DNA of 64,000 nucleotides from JBAZHE01 sp964547855 (lineage in GTDB: Bacteria > Patescibacteriota > Patescibacteriia > Patescibacteriales > WJLG01). The notes under the pieces are model-generated. The model ran no database searches and was not told where the DNA came from. It saw only the letters and a list, made by a program, of their open reading frames with translations. Location: the NCBI GenBank assembly GCA_964547855.1, contig CAZJPG010000001.1:62001-126000 (forward strand), in the 5' to 3' direction. Positions 56,108 through 64,000 of this stretch are shown here, in pieces (positions within the stretch are counted from its first letter, which is position 1; every line of letters begins with the position of its first letter). A program made the position numbers and the translations under genes.

Positions 56108-56887
56108 TCAATCTCCTTTCTTCTTTAAAACCAATAAAACCGTATGCCCAAAGAAAAAAGACAATGGATTTATCAATCTCTTAATAACGCGGGAGATTTT
56201 TGGCAGCTTAGCCAATGGTGCTAATACCGACTCCTCTTTCACCGCTTTAAAACCATTGGTGTAGCGCCTATACTCCAGCTCGAACCCTAAATTTTCCAAG
56301 TCAGACGCGACCGTCCTCCAAGATAAGGCGAATTGATAAAAATTAGACTTATTAGATTCTGACTCTAAAAATTTTGGATAAAGTCCCAGGGCAGCCTTTA
56401 ATCTACGATAAGGAGAGAAGGCTGGAAAAACTAAAAATAACTTTCCACCTGGTTTTATCACCCTAGACATTTCACTTAATATCTCACCATATCCATCATA
56501 GAAATGTTCGATGACGCCCAAGGACCAATAGCCGTCGAATTCGTTATCAGAGAATGAGAGTTTGCGTACGTCTCCCAAATAGACTTTCAATTCTGGAAAT
56601 TCTTTGTTTATTCTCTCGACCATCTCCTTAGCGTAATCTATTCCCAAAGCATCGTAACCGTTGCGCTTTAAGGCATATACATACTGTCCTCTTCCTCATC
56701 CTCCTTCGAGAACTTTGGCCGGAGACGGCAAGAAACGCTTAGTCGTGCGAACCACTAATGAATCGTCCGACACCCCTTTGACCTCGTTGGCAAAATCATC
56801 GCCCCAAAGCTCATCCCAGAATTCTGGCGTAGCTCCTTGGCCGACAAAGACCAGCCGCTTATTATTTTTATCGTAAAATCTTTTCAT
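56108..56887 (-). pseudogene. Class I SAM methyltransferase interrupted by an in-frame TGA in motif I
   Basis: Read in one frame, the 259-codon gene starts MKRFYDKNNKRLVFVGQGAT and reaches SPAKVLEGG. It then meets TGA at 56696-56698 and continues in the same frame with GRGQYVYALKRNGYDALGIDY, DVRKLSFSDNEFDGYWSLGVIEH and VIKPGGKLFLVFP. The stop falls exactly where the SAM motif (E-x-G-C-G-x-G) expects Cys, one third-base change from TGC or TGT. A nonsense mutation, sequencing error or rare readthrough are all possible; selenocysteine is less likely. The length without the stop is normal. The neighbours are glycan-building genes, so a sugar- or lipid-methylating role was likely. Confidence 0.82.
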
Positions 56888-56910
56888 ACTTATGGCAGTT
56901 TCACAATATA

Positions 56911-57990
56911 TTACTTTAATATATCGCCGATTTTTTCTTTAAAATATTCCAAAGAATGCCTCTCTTGAGCGATAACGAAAGCATTCCTCCCCATCTTTAA
57001 TAAAGTCTCGCGATCCGACACGGCCATTTCGATCTTAGCCAAAAGGTCATTGGCGTCACCGCTCTTAAACACATAACCATTAACGCCATTGTCGATATAG
57101 CAAGAGGTTCCACAAGTATCGCTGGCTATGGCCGGAAGTTTATGAGCGAAAGCCTCGACAGGAGAATAAGCCGCCGGCTCATTACGGGACGGCAAAACGA
57201 ACAGATCGAATTCGTCATACATCTCTAAAACTTTCTTGTAGGCGACATTCTCCAAAATCCTAACGACATCCGACAACCCATTGTCGTTTATATATCCTTT
57301 TATTAGGGCCAACTCCTTATTATCGTGATGCTCGCCAACTATCGTCAACCTTATCGGATATTTGTCTTTTAATGATTTGACCGCCCCCAACAACAAAAGA
57401 TGGTCTTTGCGTCCCTGAAATTTTCCTATATCAAGAATATTTATATTGTCACCCTTAAAATTCGTCTTAGAGACATCTTTAACGTCAATGACGAACGGCA
57501 AATAATTGAACCAAGGATCGGATTGAGGCAGAACATTCTTAAGAGGAGAGATTATGCCACTGATGCCCAAAATATTTTTTAAAAAAACAGCGATCATTTT
57601 TTTAACCAGGCCTCTAACAGCATATCTTTCCGTTTGAACTAAGGCAAAAGCTTTCTTGGCATAAAAACGCCCCAAAAGAAAAGAAAAGAACGCCAGTCCG
57701 CCTTGAAGATTCTTCACTAATAATACGTCGGGCTTGATTCTAGATAGTTCACGATTCAAGTCTAAAAAACACGGCCATTGATGCATAGGCTTTTTATATT
57801 TGGCATCAAAGATCGCAAATAATCTATTCAGCGGATGTGGACTGATAACGATCGGTTCGACATCTTCATAGTCCTCGGAATTCGATTTATACATCGCCAA
57901 AAAAAAGACCTCATGGCCCATTTGCTTGAGACCCCTCACATAAGCATGCATATTCGTGTGAAAACGCGGAGCTATGAAAACTATTTTCAT
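56911..57990 (-). CDS. Family-4 glycosyltransferase (359 aa)
   Basis: GT-B fold. The N-terminal half starts MKIVFIAPRFHTNMHAYVRGLKQMGHEVFF. The C-terminal donor-binding domain has INILDIGKFQGRKDHLLLLGAV, IRLTIVGEHHD and FDLFVLPSRNEPAAYSPVEAFAHKLPAIASD; the E-x7-E motif (EPAAYSPVE) is intact. It is a close paralogue of the protein at 58687 (both share DTCGTSCYI and VFKSxDAxDLxAKIE). It lies 37 bp after a methyltransferase gene. The substrate cannot be read from sequence. Confidence 0.92.
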   Translation of the reverse strand: MKIVFIAPRFHTNMHAYVRGLKQMGHEVFFLAMYKSNSEDYEDVEPIVISPHPLNRLFAIFDAKYKKPMHQWPCFLDLNRELSRIKPDVLLVKNLQGGLAFFSFLLGRFYAKKAFALVQTERYAVRGLVKKMIAVFLKNILGISGIISPLKNVLPQSDPWFNYLPFVIDVKDVSKTNFKGDNINILDIGKFQGRKDHLLLLGAVKSLKDKYPIRLTIVGEHHDNKELALIKGYINDNGLSDVVRILENVAYKKVLEMYDEFDLFVLPSRNEPAAYSPVEAFAHKLPAIASDTCGTSCYIDNGVNGYVFKSGDANDLLAKIEMAVSDRETLLKMGRNAFVIAQERHSLEYFKEKIGDILK

Positions 57991-58027
57991 GTACTAGTAT
58001 TAGGACTTAATTTTTGCAACTTTAAAA

Positions 58028-58702
58028 TTACGACTTTACGACTACAGCCCAAGTCTCACCGAATTGAACCGAAGAGGAAGCGATCTTCCAACCTGCGGCC
58101 GTTAATTCGGAGTTTAAGGTTTGGCCGGTATATTCGATAAAATGCTCAGGATCGAGACGATACGGAAAACCATTATCCCTGCGCCAAACCGCTAACCAAT
58201 CACGATCGATCATTGGCACGCGAAGCAATATCTTATCAGTGGCTTTGGCCACCCCCTTCAAAAAACTAATTCTATCCTCTAAATGCTCCAAGACATTAGA
58301 AAGAATGACCGCATCGAAACGATCGACGCCCAAGGCGCCAAGATCCAGAGAGGCGGCATTACCTTCGATGAATTTTATATTCGATTGAGAGTACTTAGCT
58401 TTGGCTAGGTCTATATATTCCTTTTTAATGTCTATGCCGACCACAAAAGCAGCCTTAGCCGCTAAACGAGAGGCCATCTCACCAGTATTGCAGCCAACAT
58501 CCAAGATCTTGTCGCTAGGGGCGATATTCTGCAAGAAAAAACCATGATAATCCAAGATAGAATGTTTAGGATGCTCCTCGCCTGGTGCAGCTATCAATTT
58601 CTTCACCCAAAAATAAGAACGATAGTTAAGCCAAAGGAAAAAACCCAAAAACATTTTACGAAAAGGACTCTTTTTTATAACTTTAATCAACTTTCCCAAC
58701 AT
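58028..58702 (-). CDS. Class I SAM-dependent methyltransferase (224 aa)
   Basis: The SAM-binding loop KILDVGCNTGEMASRL lies near residue 60, with an acidic end of beta-2 (VVGIDIKKEY) and NIKFIEGNAASLDL. Post-motif I reads DRFDAVILSNVLEHLED, typical of the Methyltransf_11/23 group. The N-terminus is basic (KVIKKSPFRKMFLGFFLWLNY) and could bind the membrane. It overlaps the upstream glycosyltransferase by 16 bp, so both are co-translated. It likely methylates a sugar or the lipid-linked glycan; this is inference from context. Confidence 0.87.
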   Translation of the reverse strand: MLGKLIKVIKKSPFRKMFLGFFLWLNYRSYFWVKKLIAAPGEEHPKHSILDYHGFFLQNIAPSDKILDVGCNTGEMASRLAAKAAFVVGIDIKKEYIDLAKAKYSQSNIKFIEGNAASLDLGALGVDRFDAVILSNVLEHLEDRISFLKGVAKATDKILLRVPMIDRDWLAVWRRDNGFPYRLDPEHFIEYTGQTLNSELTAAGWKIASSSVQFGETWAVVVKS

Positions 58703-59784
58703 ATTCTATCTAGCTCTCGAGCGAAATCGGCCGGCGAATGCCACTCCTTGACCAAATCAAAACTCCTTGAGCCCATTTTAATTAAATTATCTCGATCGGC
58801 TATAGCCGCCTCGATCTTGGCGGCCAAATCTTTGGCGTCCTTACTTTTAAAGACGAATCCATTCCCTCCCTGCTCTATATAACAGGAAGTGCCGCAAGTA
58901 TCACTGGCGATGACTGGTAGTTTGGCGGCCATAGCCTCTAAAACAGAATAGGAGGCCGGTTCATCATAGGATGGCAGCACGAACAGGTCGTGACCGCGAT
59001 ACCATTCCTCCATCGATTCGTTCGGCAGATTATCCTCAAGCTGTACGATTTCGCCAAGTCCATCGATCTTTACCACTTCGGCCACTTCTTTTCTTATATC
59101 TTCTGTTTCAGGAGTATTATACTGACCGATGATCGTAAGCCTTATATCATATCTGTCTTTCAATGATTTAATAGCCTCGAGCAAGCTGAAATGATCTTTT
59201 CGCCTAATATATTTTCCGACAGCGATGATGTTCACATGCCCGCCGGAAAAATATTTTTTTTCAAAGTCCTCGGCAGGGATGACAAATGGCAGATATTTAA
59301 AAAATGGATCGGCCACAGGCAATCTGTTCTTGAGCGGAGTTATCATGCCTCGGATATTGAACATTTTCCGAGCGGTCTTGACCAAAGCGCTTTTGGGAAA
59401 TTTACCAAAAGAATAATTCTCCGTTTGCGCCTCGGCAAATAACTTAGTCTTCTTTTTATCGGCGTAATGAAAAGCGGCCAAGGTGCGAAGACTGTTGATA
59501 TTGCGAGCGATTATGACATCCGGGGAGATGCTATTTATCTTCTCTTTAAGGTCTTTAAGGTCAGGGATGTCGAAATATACCGTATGATTCCAACTTGATA
59601 ACCAACGCCAAAATCCCTGATTCTTCGGTTCTTTCAAAATAATAAAATTTATTTTAGGGTCACGCCTTTCTCCGTCTTTCTCTTGGTTAGCCAAAACAAA
59701 TACTTCGTGCCCCATATTGGCCAACCCCTTCAATCTCCAGTATAGATTAGTATGAAATCTTTGAACTATATAAACTATCTTCAT
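58687..59784 (-). CDS. Family-4 glycosyltransferase (365 aa), paralogue of 56911
   Basis: The start at 59784 is chosen because its ATG overlaps the upstream stop as ATGA and the product begins MKIVYIVQRFHTNLYWRLKGL, aligning with its paralogue; an ATG 15 bp upstream (59799) is possible. The donor domain has VNIIAVGKYIRRKDHFSLLEAI, IRLTIIGQYN and HDLFVLPSYDEPASYSVLEAMAAKLPVIASD with an intact E-x7-E. It overlaps the following methyltransferase gene by 16 bp. Confidence 0.92.
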   Translation of the reverse strand: MKIVYIVQRFHTNLYWRLKGLANMGHEVFVLANQEKDGERRDPKINFIILKEPKNQGFWRWLSSWNHTVYFDIPDLKDLKEKINSISPDVIIARNINSLRTLAAFHYADKKKTKLFAEAQTENYSFGKFPKSALVKTARKMFNIRGMITPLKNRLPVADPFFKYLPFVIPAEDFEKKYFSGGHVNIIAVGKYIRRKDHFSLLEAIKSLKDRYDIRLTIIGQYNTPETEDIRKEVAEVVKIDGLGEIVQLEDNLPNESMEEWYRGHDLFVLPSYDEPASYSVLEAMAAKLPVIASDTCGTSCYIEQGGNGFVFKSKDAKDLAAKIEAAIADRDNLIKMGSRSFDLVKEWHSPADFARELDRICWES

Positions 59785-60890
59785 ATTATTTTTTCCCATT
59801 CTTTAATTACGTTCTCCGGTTTAAATCGATCGTCAACCGCGATCTTCCTTTCCATGCCAATGGCATCGATCATGGCCCGAGAAAGCATAGCCTCATCATC
59901 GACTCTGACCAAAGCGCCTCTATCGGTCTTGATGGGCAATTCTCCCTGGTCGCTCTCGGCGATTATCTCTCTGGGGCCAGTGGGGCAATCGGTCGAAACG
60001 ACCGGGGTTCCAACGGCCAGAGCCTCAAGGATGACATTGGGCATCCCTTCCCATCTAGAACTTAAGACCAAGGCCGCCGCCGCTTTAATAAAAGGAAAGA
60101 CATTGTCTTCTCGACCCAAGAAAACCACTTTACCCTTAAGTCTTTCTTCTTCTGATATTTTAGACAGGCGCTCCAAATCCTTGCCTTCGCCGATTATGGC
60201 CAAACGCGAATCCGGCTCTTTGTCGACCACAAGCTTAAAAGCCCTAATTAAAACATCCTGCGCCTTCTGTTCGGTCAAACGACCAATATTTAAAAATGTT
60301 CTATCGCCAGCAAAAAAATCTCTATATTCTTCAGGCAATGGCTTGTCGGCAAGATCAGAAATGCGATCATAGAAAACCGGATTATAGATGGCTATCGTTT
60401 TCTTAAGGCCAAAATCATCGGCGGCTATCTTAACTAAAGCGGAAGAATTAGCTACTACCAAATCAGCAAAACGATAAAGCGACTTGATCATGAACTTGGC
60501 CATTGGCTTTTTCCTTTTGGGGTTATTGCGCAAACAGCATATGATCTTAGATCTATTTCCAAAGAATAATTTACTAGCCACGGAAGAAAAATTCGCCTCT
60601 TCCATAAAACCTATGCAAGTATCTATTTTATTCTCGCGACAAAAAGAGGTTATTTGACGGCCACGCTTAAAGACCGCCGACAAGGCTTTAAGACTGGAAG
60701 ATGGCGCCTTTCCGTCCCCTATCAAAAAAGTGTCGACAGACGAAAGATATTTCAAGCCAGAATCATCGAACAATAAAAAAGCCACCTCATGCCCCCTGTC
60801 TTTAAGACTATCAGCGACATAAGTTGCTACTCTCTCGGCTCCACCGCCGACTTTGAGCGTATTGATGACAATAGCTATTTTTTTACCCAT
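59781..60890 (-). CDS. Family-4 glycosyltransferase (369 aa)
   Basis: It starts MGKKIAIVINTLKVGGGAERVATYVADSL, the Gly-rich acceptor-side loop of GT4 enzymes. FLNIGRLTEQKAQDVLIRAF and SRLAIIGEGKDLERL follow. Then VLSSRWEGMPNVILEALAVGTPVVSTDCPTGPREII has the E-x7-E signature; this pattern is typical of GalNAc-/amylovoran-type transferases. An ATG four codons earlier (60902) is an alternative that overlaps the upstream stop. It ends in TGA overlapping the next start. Substrate unknown. Confidence 0.92.
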   Translation of the reverse strand: MGKKIAIVINTLKVGGGAERVATYVADSLKDRGHEVAFLLFDDSGLKYLSSVDTFLIGDGKAPSSSLKALSAVFKRGRQITSFCRENKIDTCIGFMEEANFSSVASKLFFGNRSKIICCLRNNPKRKKPMAKFMIKSLYRFADLVVANSSALVKIAADDFGLKKTIAIYNPVFYDRISDLADKPLPEEYRDFFAGDRTFLNIGRLTEQKAQDVLIRAFKLVVDKEPDSRLAIIGEGKDLERLSKISEEERLKGKVVFLGREDNVFPFIKAAAALVLSSRWEGMPNVILEALAVGTPVVSTDCPTGPREIIAESDQGELPIKTDRGALVRVDDEAMLSRAMIDAIGMERKIAVDDRFKPENVIKEWEKII

Positions 60891-60891
60891 A

Positions 60892-62583
60892 TCATTCGTC
60901 ATTAGGTTCGGAATCGTAATAACCCTTCACCTGAAAATGGCAAGGCTTAACTATGCGGCCCCGATCATTTCTCTCTAAAACCAAAACTCGGCAGGAAATA
61001 CGGCAAGGCTCGAGACCAGGATCGACGGCATGCCAATAAGGATAACGAGGGCCAGAGTCATAAAGAACGCCATATTCACCTGATAATTTATCTTGATAAT
61101 ACGAAAGTTTTTCGTATTCGACTATGTAAATATCTCTATCTGGAACTGGGGCCAATTCAGAACTGAAAAGCACTGACTTAGCCGACCAATTTGGGTCATC
61201 GGCTAATTTTTCCATTCTTGGTAAATACGTATGATAACGATTAGATAGAACCTGGATATTCTTATCTTTGACGGCGGTCATAATAAAACGCTCGGCCTCA
61301 TAACGACTATCATTGAACTTTCCCCAAACTGGCACGGCGGCCAAGATCAAGATCGCCGGGAAAAATATAGCAGCATAAAAACGCTTATCTCTCCCCACTC
61401 TTTCATAGACCATATTCAAGGCCAGAGCCGCTGGCACCGACAAGAAAAGAATGATGACCATTACATAACGAAGATATACCAAACCGACACTTGCTAAAGC
61501 CAAAAGGAAAAAACTTAATGGAAATAGCAATATGAAGGCCAAGAAACCCCTCCCCACCCTGCGGCGATGCAAGAATATTCCAACTAAAGAACCGATAAGC
61601 ACGGCTGGAGCTCCTAATATCAAAGACTCTAATGTCCTTAGAGACACCCCCAAGAAACCTTGGCGCTCATAATCATTCCAAGAGACCGAAGTCGGACCGA
61701 TCCAGCGTTTTATGTGTGCCACATATCCGGCGAAATCCCAAAACATCCCCGTGAAGAACATAAAACAAATAAAGAAAAAAGAGATGCCAGCGAACATTTC
61801 CGACCAAATCTTCCTAAGCCCGCCTTTGCCGACATACCCTTTACGGAATAAAAGAAAAAAGAATGGGATAATAAAAGTAAAGGCATTGGCCTCTTTTGTA
61901 GCCGAAATGGCGGCAAGAAAAAAGAAAAAGACCATCCAGTTCTTAGACCTTGGACCACTATCACCATCAACGGAGAAATAAATATTAGACAAGGCCCAGA
62001 AACAAACAGCCGAAAAAAACATTATAGGAGTATCGAGATTGCCGTAGGTCGAGAACTCGACCACCACTGGTGAGAGCATATATAGCGCCGCCGCCAAAAA
62101 AGCCACGCGACGCCCGAAACGTTTAGCGGCCAAATATAAAAAATATACAGCACCGATATACATGGCGAATGACAAAAGCCTCGAAACGACAATTAGCGCG
62201 CCGATCTGCCAATGAGGATCAGTAAAACCAAAATTAGGATATTTGGCACCAGACACATGCCACTGCCCGGTCAAAAGATAGAAGATCAAAAACGGAATAT
62301 AAACGACCAGATTTATTATATAACCGAAAGCAGCATATTTATAAGCCCCAAATTTAGCGAAGCCGATGATGAACGGGCCAGACTGATCATCTGGACTCCA
62401 GGAGGCAAAATTCGGCATGCCCCAAAATATAGTAAAAAGGTCGGCGACCAAAAACACACCCAAGCACCAAATCAAAAATTTACCCCAACGACTTCTTTCA
62501 TTATAAAAAGACCGCCAAGCCCCAGTCGCGGCTATGGCATAAAAAGCTGCCTTATTCTTTATATATGATACGATCTTAGCCAT
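60892..62583 (-). CDS. GT-C membrane glycosyltransferase (ArnT/PMT-like, GT39/83)
   Basis: 563 aa with about ten hydrophobic spans. The first outer loop, after span 1, carries WSPDDQSGPFIIGFAKFGAYKY; its Asp-Asp is the position of the catalytic acidic residues in this fold. FGRRVAFLAAALYMLSPVVVEFSTYGNLDTPIMFFSAVCFW is typical for the family. The C-terminal ~120 residues are soluble and outside (VLSNRYHTYLPRMEKLADDPN ...). Such enzymes use lipid-phosphate sugars to decorate proteins or glycans outside the membrane. It ends in TGA overlapping the next gene and itself overlaps the upstream gene by 8 bp. Confidence 0.87.
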   Translation of the reverse strand: MAKIVSYIKNKAAFYAIAATGAWRSFYNERSRWGKFLIWCLGVFLVADLFTIFWGMPNFASWSPDDQSGPFIIGFAKFGAYKYAAFGYIINLVVYIPFLIFYLLTGQWHVSGAKYPNFGFTDPHWQIGALIVVSRLLSFAMYIGAVYFLYLAAKRFGRRVAFLAAALYMLSPVVVEFSTYGNLDTPIMFFSAVCFWALSNIYFSVDGDSGPRSKNWMVFFFFLAAISATKEANAFTFIIPFFFLLFRKGYVGKGGLRKIWSEMFAGISFFFICFMFFTGMFWDFAGYVAHIKRWIGPTSVSWNDYERQGFLGVSLRTLESLILGAPAVLIGSLVGIFLHRRRVGRGFLAFILLFPLSFFLLALASVGLVYLRYVMVIILFLSVPAALALNMVYERVGRDKRFYAAIFFPAILILAAVPVWGKFNDSRYEAERFIMTAVKDKNIQVLSNRYHTYLPRMEKLADDPNWSAKSVLFSSELAPVPDRDIYIVEYEKLSYYQDKLSGEYGVLYDSGPRYPYWHAVDPGLEPCRISCRVLVLERNDRGRIVKPCHFQVKGYYDSEPNDE

Positions 62584-63703
62584 TCTTTTCTTTTAATATC
62601 CCCCTTATCATATCTTTCCATTTTTTAATGTTTTCGGCAATATCGCGCCCGTATAGCAAATTCTCTTTAGCTTTGGCGGCAGTAGTTCTCCGTAATTCAT
62701 CGTCCGACAAAAGCCGCCCTAGGCCTTCTTTTAATCTTTCATATTTCCCGCCTTCACCACTAGGAGCGCAAACTAAGCCAGCTCCGCAGTTAGAGAGCAG
62801 ACTGTCAGGATCTATGGTCAGGCTTAAGATCGGCGTGCCAGCGGCAGCGGCTTGCAAAAAGGTATTAGGAAAACCTTCGGCGAATGAAGTATTAACAAAG
62901 ACCTTGGCGCGCGAAAACAATTCTTCGGTCTCAGTAAAAGGAGTCCTCCCTCTGATCTCAAGATTATCAAGACCAGCTGCCGAACGTTTTATCGTTCGGC
63001 TGATATTTTCGTCGCTTTCCGGCATGATCATTAAAAATCTCTCTTCTGGAAAATCCTTAGCCAGGGCTAAAAAGTAACCAGGGCGCTTATCATCGACTCC
63101 GCGACCGACCCAAAGGATAATATCGCGCTCTTTAATGTCGCTGCCAGACACGCCAGGAAAGCTATTCGGTATCACTGGACCGGAATTTGAAAACTGTAGA
63201 TTTTTAAAGACTTGGGCTTGCTTGTCGGTCTGAAAAATAACTTTATGAGCGTTCTTTAAACCAAACTTAAATATCCTTCCGCGCAAACCACGAAAATATT
63301 TACCGGACAGATCGTCGTCATGGGCCACGCTATAAACAAATCTCTTTCCAAGCAACCTACAATAAAAAGCGGCTAGCCCTGCTTCTACGCCAGCGGCTCG
63401 TACGATCACGACATCGGGGCCGATCTTAGTAAGCAAGCCGATCAGGCGCAATGGGGCAACGATCGAATTCAAAATTCCGCGCCCCCGTTTATAGGCCGGG
63501 TGGACTTTTACCCCATCGAATTCTTTGTCGCCTTGTCCGGAATCAAGCACTGCGAAATGCGTATCAAAAGATTCGTCGCGAGCCAATTCCTTGGCCACCA
63601 ACGACATTTGCCATTCCGCTCCGCCACCCAGTGGTTGGCTGTCGGCATCGAAAAATTGATAGGCAAAGATACTAATGAAGCAAACTTTTATTTTGCGAAC
63701 CAT
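62576..63703 (-). CDS. Family-4 glycosyltransferase (375 aa)
   Basis: It begins KVCFISIFAYQFFDADSQPLGGGAEWQMSLVAKEL, with the Gly-rich loop GGGAE. DVVIVRAAGVEAGLAAFYCRLLGKRFVYSVAHDDDL follows. The donor domain has IILWVGRGVDDKRPGYFLALAKDFPE, FLMIMPESDENI and VFVNTSFAEGFPNTFLQAAAAGTPIL. The second Glu of E-x7-E appears as Gln (EGFPNTFLQ), a deviation that may affect donor binding or mark a different subfamily. First gene of this minus-strand run after the gap at 63704-63850. Confidence 0.9.
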   Translation of the reverse strand: MVRKIKVCFISIFAYQFFDADSQPLGGGAEWQMSLVAKELARDESFDTHFAVLDSGQGDKEFDGVKVHPAYKRGRGILNSIVAPLRLIGLLTKIGPDVVIVRAAGVEAGLAAFYCRLLGKRFVYSVAHDDDLSGKYFRGLRGRIFKFGLKNAHKVIFQTDKQAQVFKNLQFSNSGPVIPNSFPGVSGSDIKERDIILWVGRGVDDKRPGYFLALAKDFPEERFLMIMPESDENISRTIKRSAAGLDNLEIRGRTPFTETEELFSRAKVFVNTSFAEGFPNTFLQAAAAGTPILSLTIDPDSLLSNCGAGLVCAPSGEGGKYERLKEGLGRLLSDDELRRTTAAKAKENLLYGRDIAENIKKWKDMIRGILKEKNG

Positions 63704-63850
63704 ATAATTTCATACTAAAGACTTTTTCTAGTTTCATTTTGAAAGACGCTCATTTTCGCTCCAGCAGCGAAACTTCGCTCTGTTCTTCTCTGATTTTCCC
63801 ACGCCAAAGCGTGGGACCAAGCAAATCATTCGAAAAAATCTTATACAATA
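63704..63850. other. Spacer with two hairpins
   Basis: No gene is seen. An 8-bp perfect stem TCCCACGC/GCGTGGGA (about 63798-63817) and a smaller AGCGAA/TTCGCT hairpin (about 63765-63778) lie close together. Neither is followed by a convincing T tract. It may be a mobile intergenic repeat or an RNA structure; only a genome-wide search could show this. Confidence 0.5.
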
Positions 63851-64000
63851 TTAAACGACTATCTCCTTCTCTAGCACCCATCTCTCGTACCACAAATTCA
63901 ACATCAATATCGTCCAAATCGGCCGGGAATAATCACGCTTCCAAGAACCTGACTCGAACTCGGCGCGGATAGACTCCAAAAAATCTTTCTTATACAGATC
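63851..64000 (-). CDS. C-terminal end of an asparagine-synthase-like protein (partial)
   Basis: The last 49 residues run DLYKKDFLESIRAEFESGSW, KRDYSRPIWTILMLNLWYER and WVLEKEIVV, then TAA. The pattern of a basic segment followed by (H/Y)S(R)xIWxLLxLxLWxRR(F/W) matches the end of glutamine-hydrolysing asparagine synthases (AsnB), which in glycan clusters often amidate sugar acids. The start and catalytic parts are beyond the window, so this is a family guess from a short tail. Confidence 0.6.
   Translation of the reverse strand, partial: DLYKKDFLESIRAEFESGSWKRDYSRPIWTILMLNLWYERWVLEKEIVV

Noticed and set aside
56690..56702. Selenocysteine insertion at the methyltransferase TGA
   Set aside because: I see no convincing stem-loop right after the TGA and the motif I Cys is not catalytic; kept only as a remote alternative.
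56108..56887. UGA recoded as glycine, as in some CPR lineages (Gracilibacteria, Absconditabacteria)
   Set aside because: TGA ends several intact genes here (holB, flippase, GT4 at 59781, GT-C at 60892) and all other long frames contain no internal TGA.
1..64000. tRNA, rRNA, transposase, integrase or attachment sites
   Set aside because: I looked in all spacers and saw no cloverleaf, rRNA segment, mobile-element gene or flanking repeat pair that would support one.

Overview
The window looks like a chromosomal piece of a Candidate Phyla Radiation bacterium (Patescibacteria, Parcubacteria-like). The pointers are giant DUF2341/LamG/FN3-type surface proteins, two ~55-residue repeats with a YYLGRPSDAF-type core in front of a phosphodiester-glycosidase domain, a 53-residue double-membrane-span protein of a kind often seen in that group, many genes without a clear Shine-Dalgarno site, and short or single-domain versions of common families. 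The placement is inference from these features; no marker-gene phylogeny was possible. TGA is used as a stop (for example at 45579, 55254, 59781 and 60892), so the ordinary bacterial code applies.

Positions 1-27206 (minus strand) hold two enormous secreted or membrane-anchored modular proteins. The first to be transcribed (27206-21237, 1989 aa) has one N-terminal membrane anchor, a long acidic Ser/Thr/Glu linker and a stack of beta-sandwich modules. The second starts at 21126, has a signal peptide and runs without a true stop to base 1. It is interrupted only by a 10-N scaffold gap (4023-4032) that artificially shifts the frame. At least ~7000 residues are visible and the C-terminus lies outside the window. 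It contains six DUF2341 modules with LamG partners, a block of eight ~111-residue tandem repeats and a ~1.1 kb internal duplication.

Positions 27207-46631 are mostly housekeeping. They hold groES-groEL behind a CIRCE operator, a TatD nuclease, murA with a PEGA/beta-propeller protein, galU with three family-2 glycosyltransferases, a half-length MFS protein, a DUF167 protein, a secreted phosphodiester glycosidase, an unrecognised two-gene operon (40053-40804), rlmN, a cyclophilin lipoprotein, an RseP-type protease, frr, a BNR-repeat lipoprotein and a DNA polymerase III delta'-like AAA+ protein.

Positions 46743-64000 form a surface-polysaccharide locus. It has a polyprenyl-phosphate sugar transferase, gmd and fcl (GDP-L-fucose), a short UDP-glucose-dehydrogenase-like enzyme, an MBOAT acyltransferase with an SGNH partner, a flippase and a GT-D fold glycosyltransferase. 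On the other strand lie four family-4 glycosyltransferases, two methyltransferases (one broken by an in-frame TGA exactly in the SAM-binding motif), a GT-C membrane glycosyltransferase and the end of an asparagine-synthase-like gene. Together these point to a fucose-containing, O-acylated glycan made on a lipid carrier and flipped outward, probably coating the cell together with the giant adhesin-like proteins.
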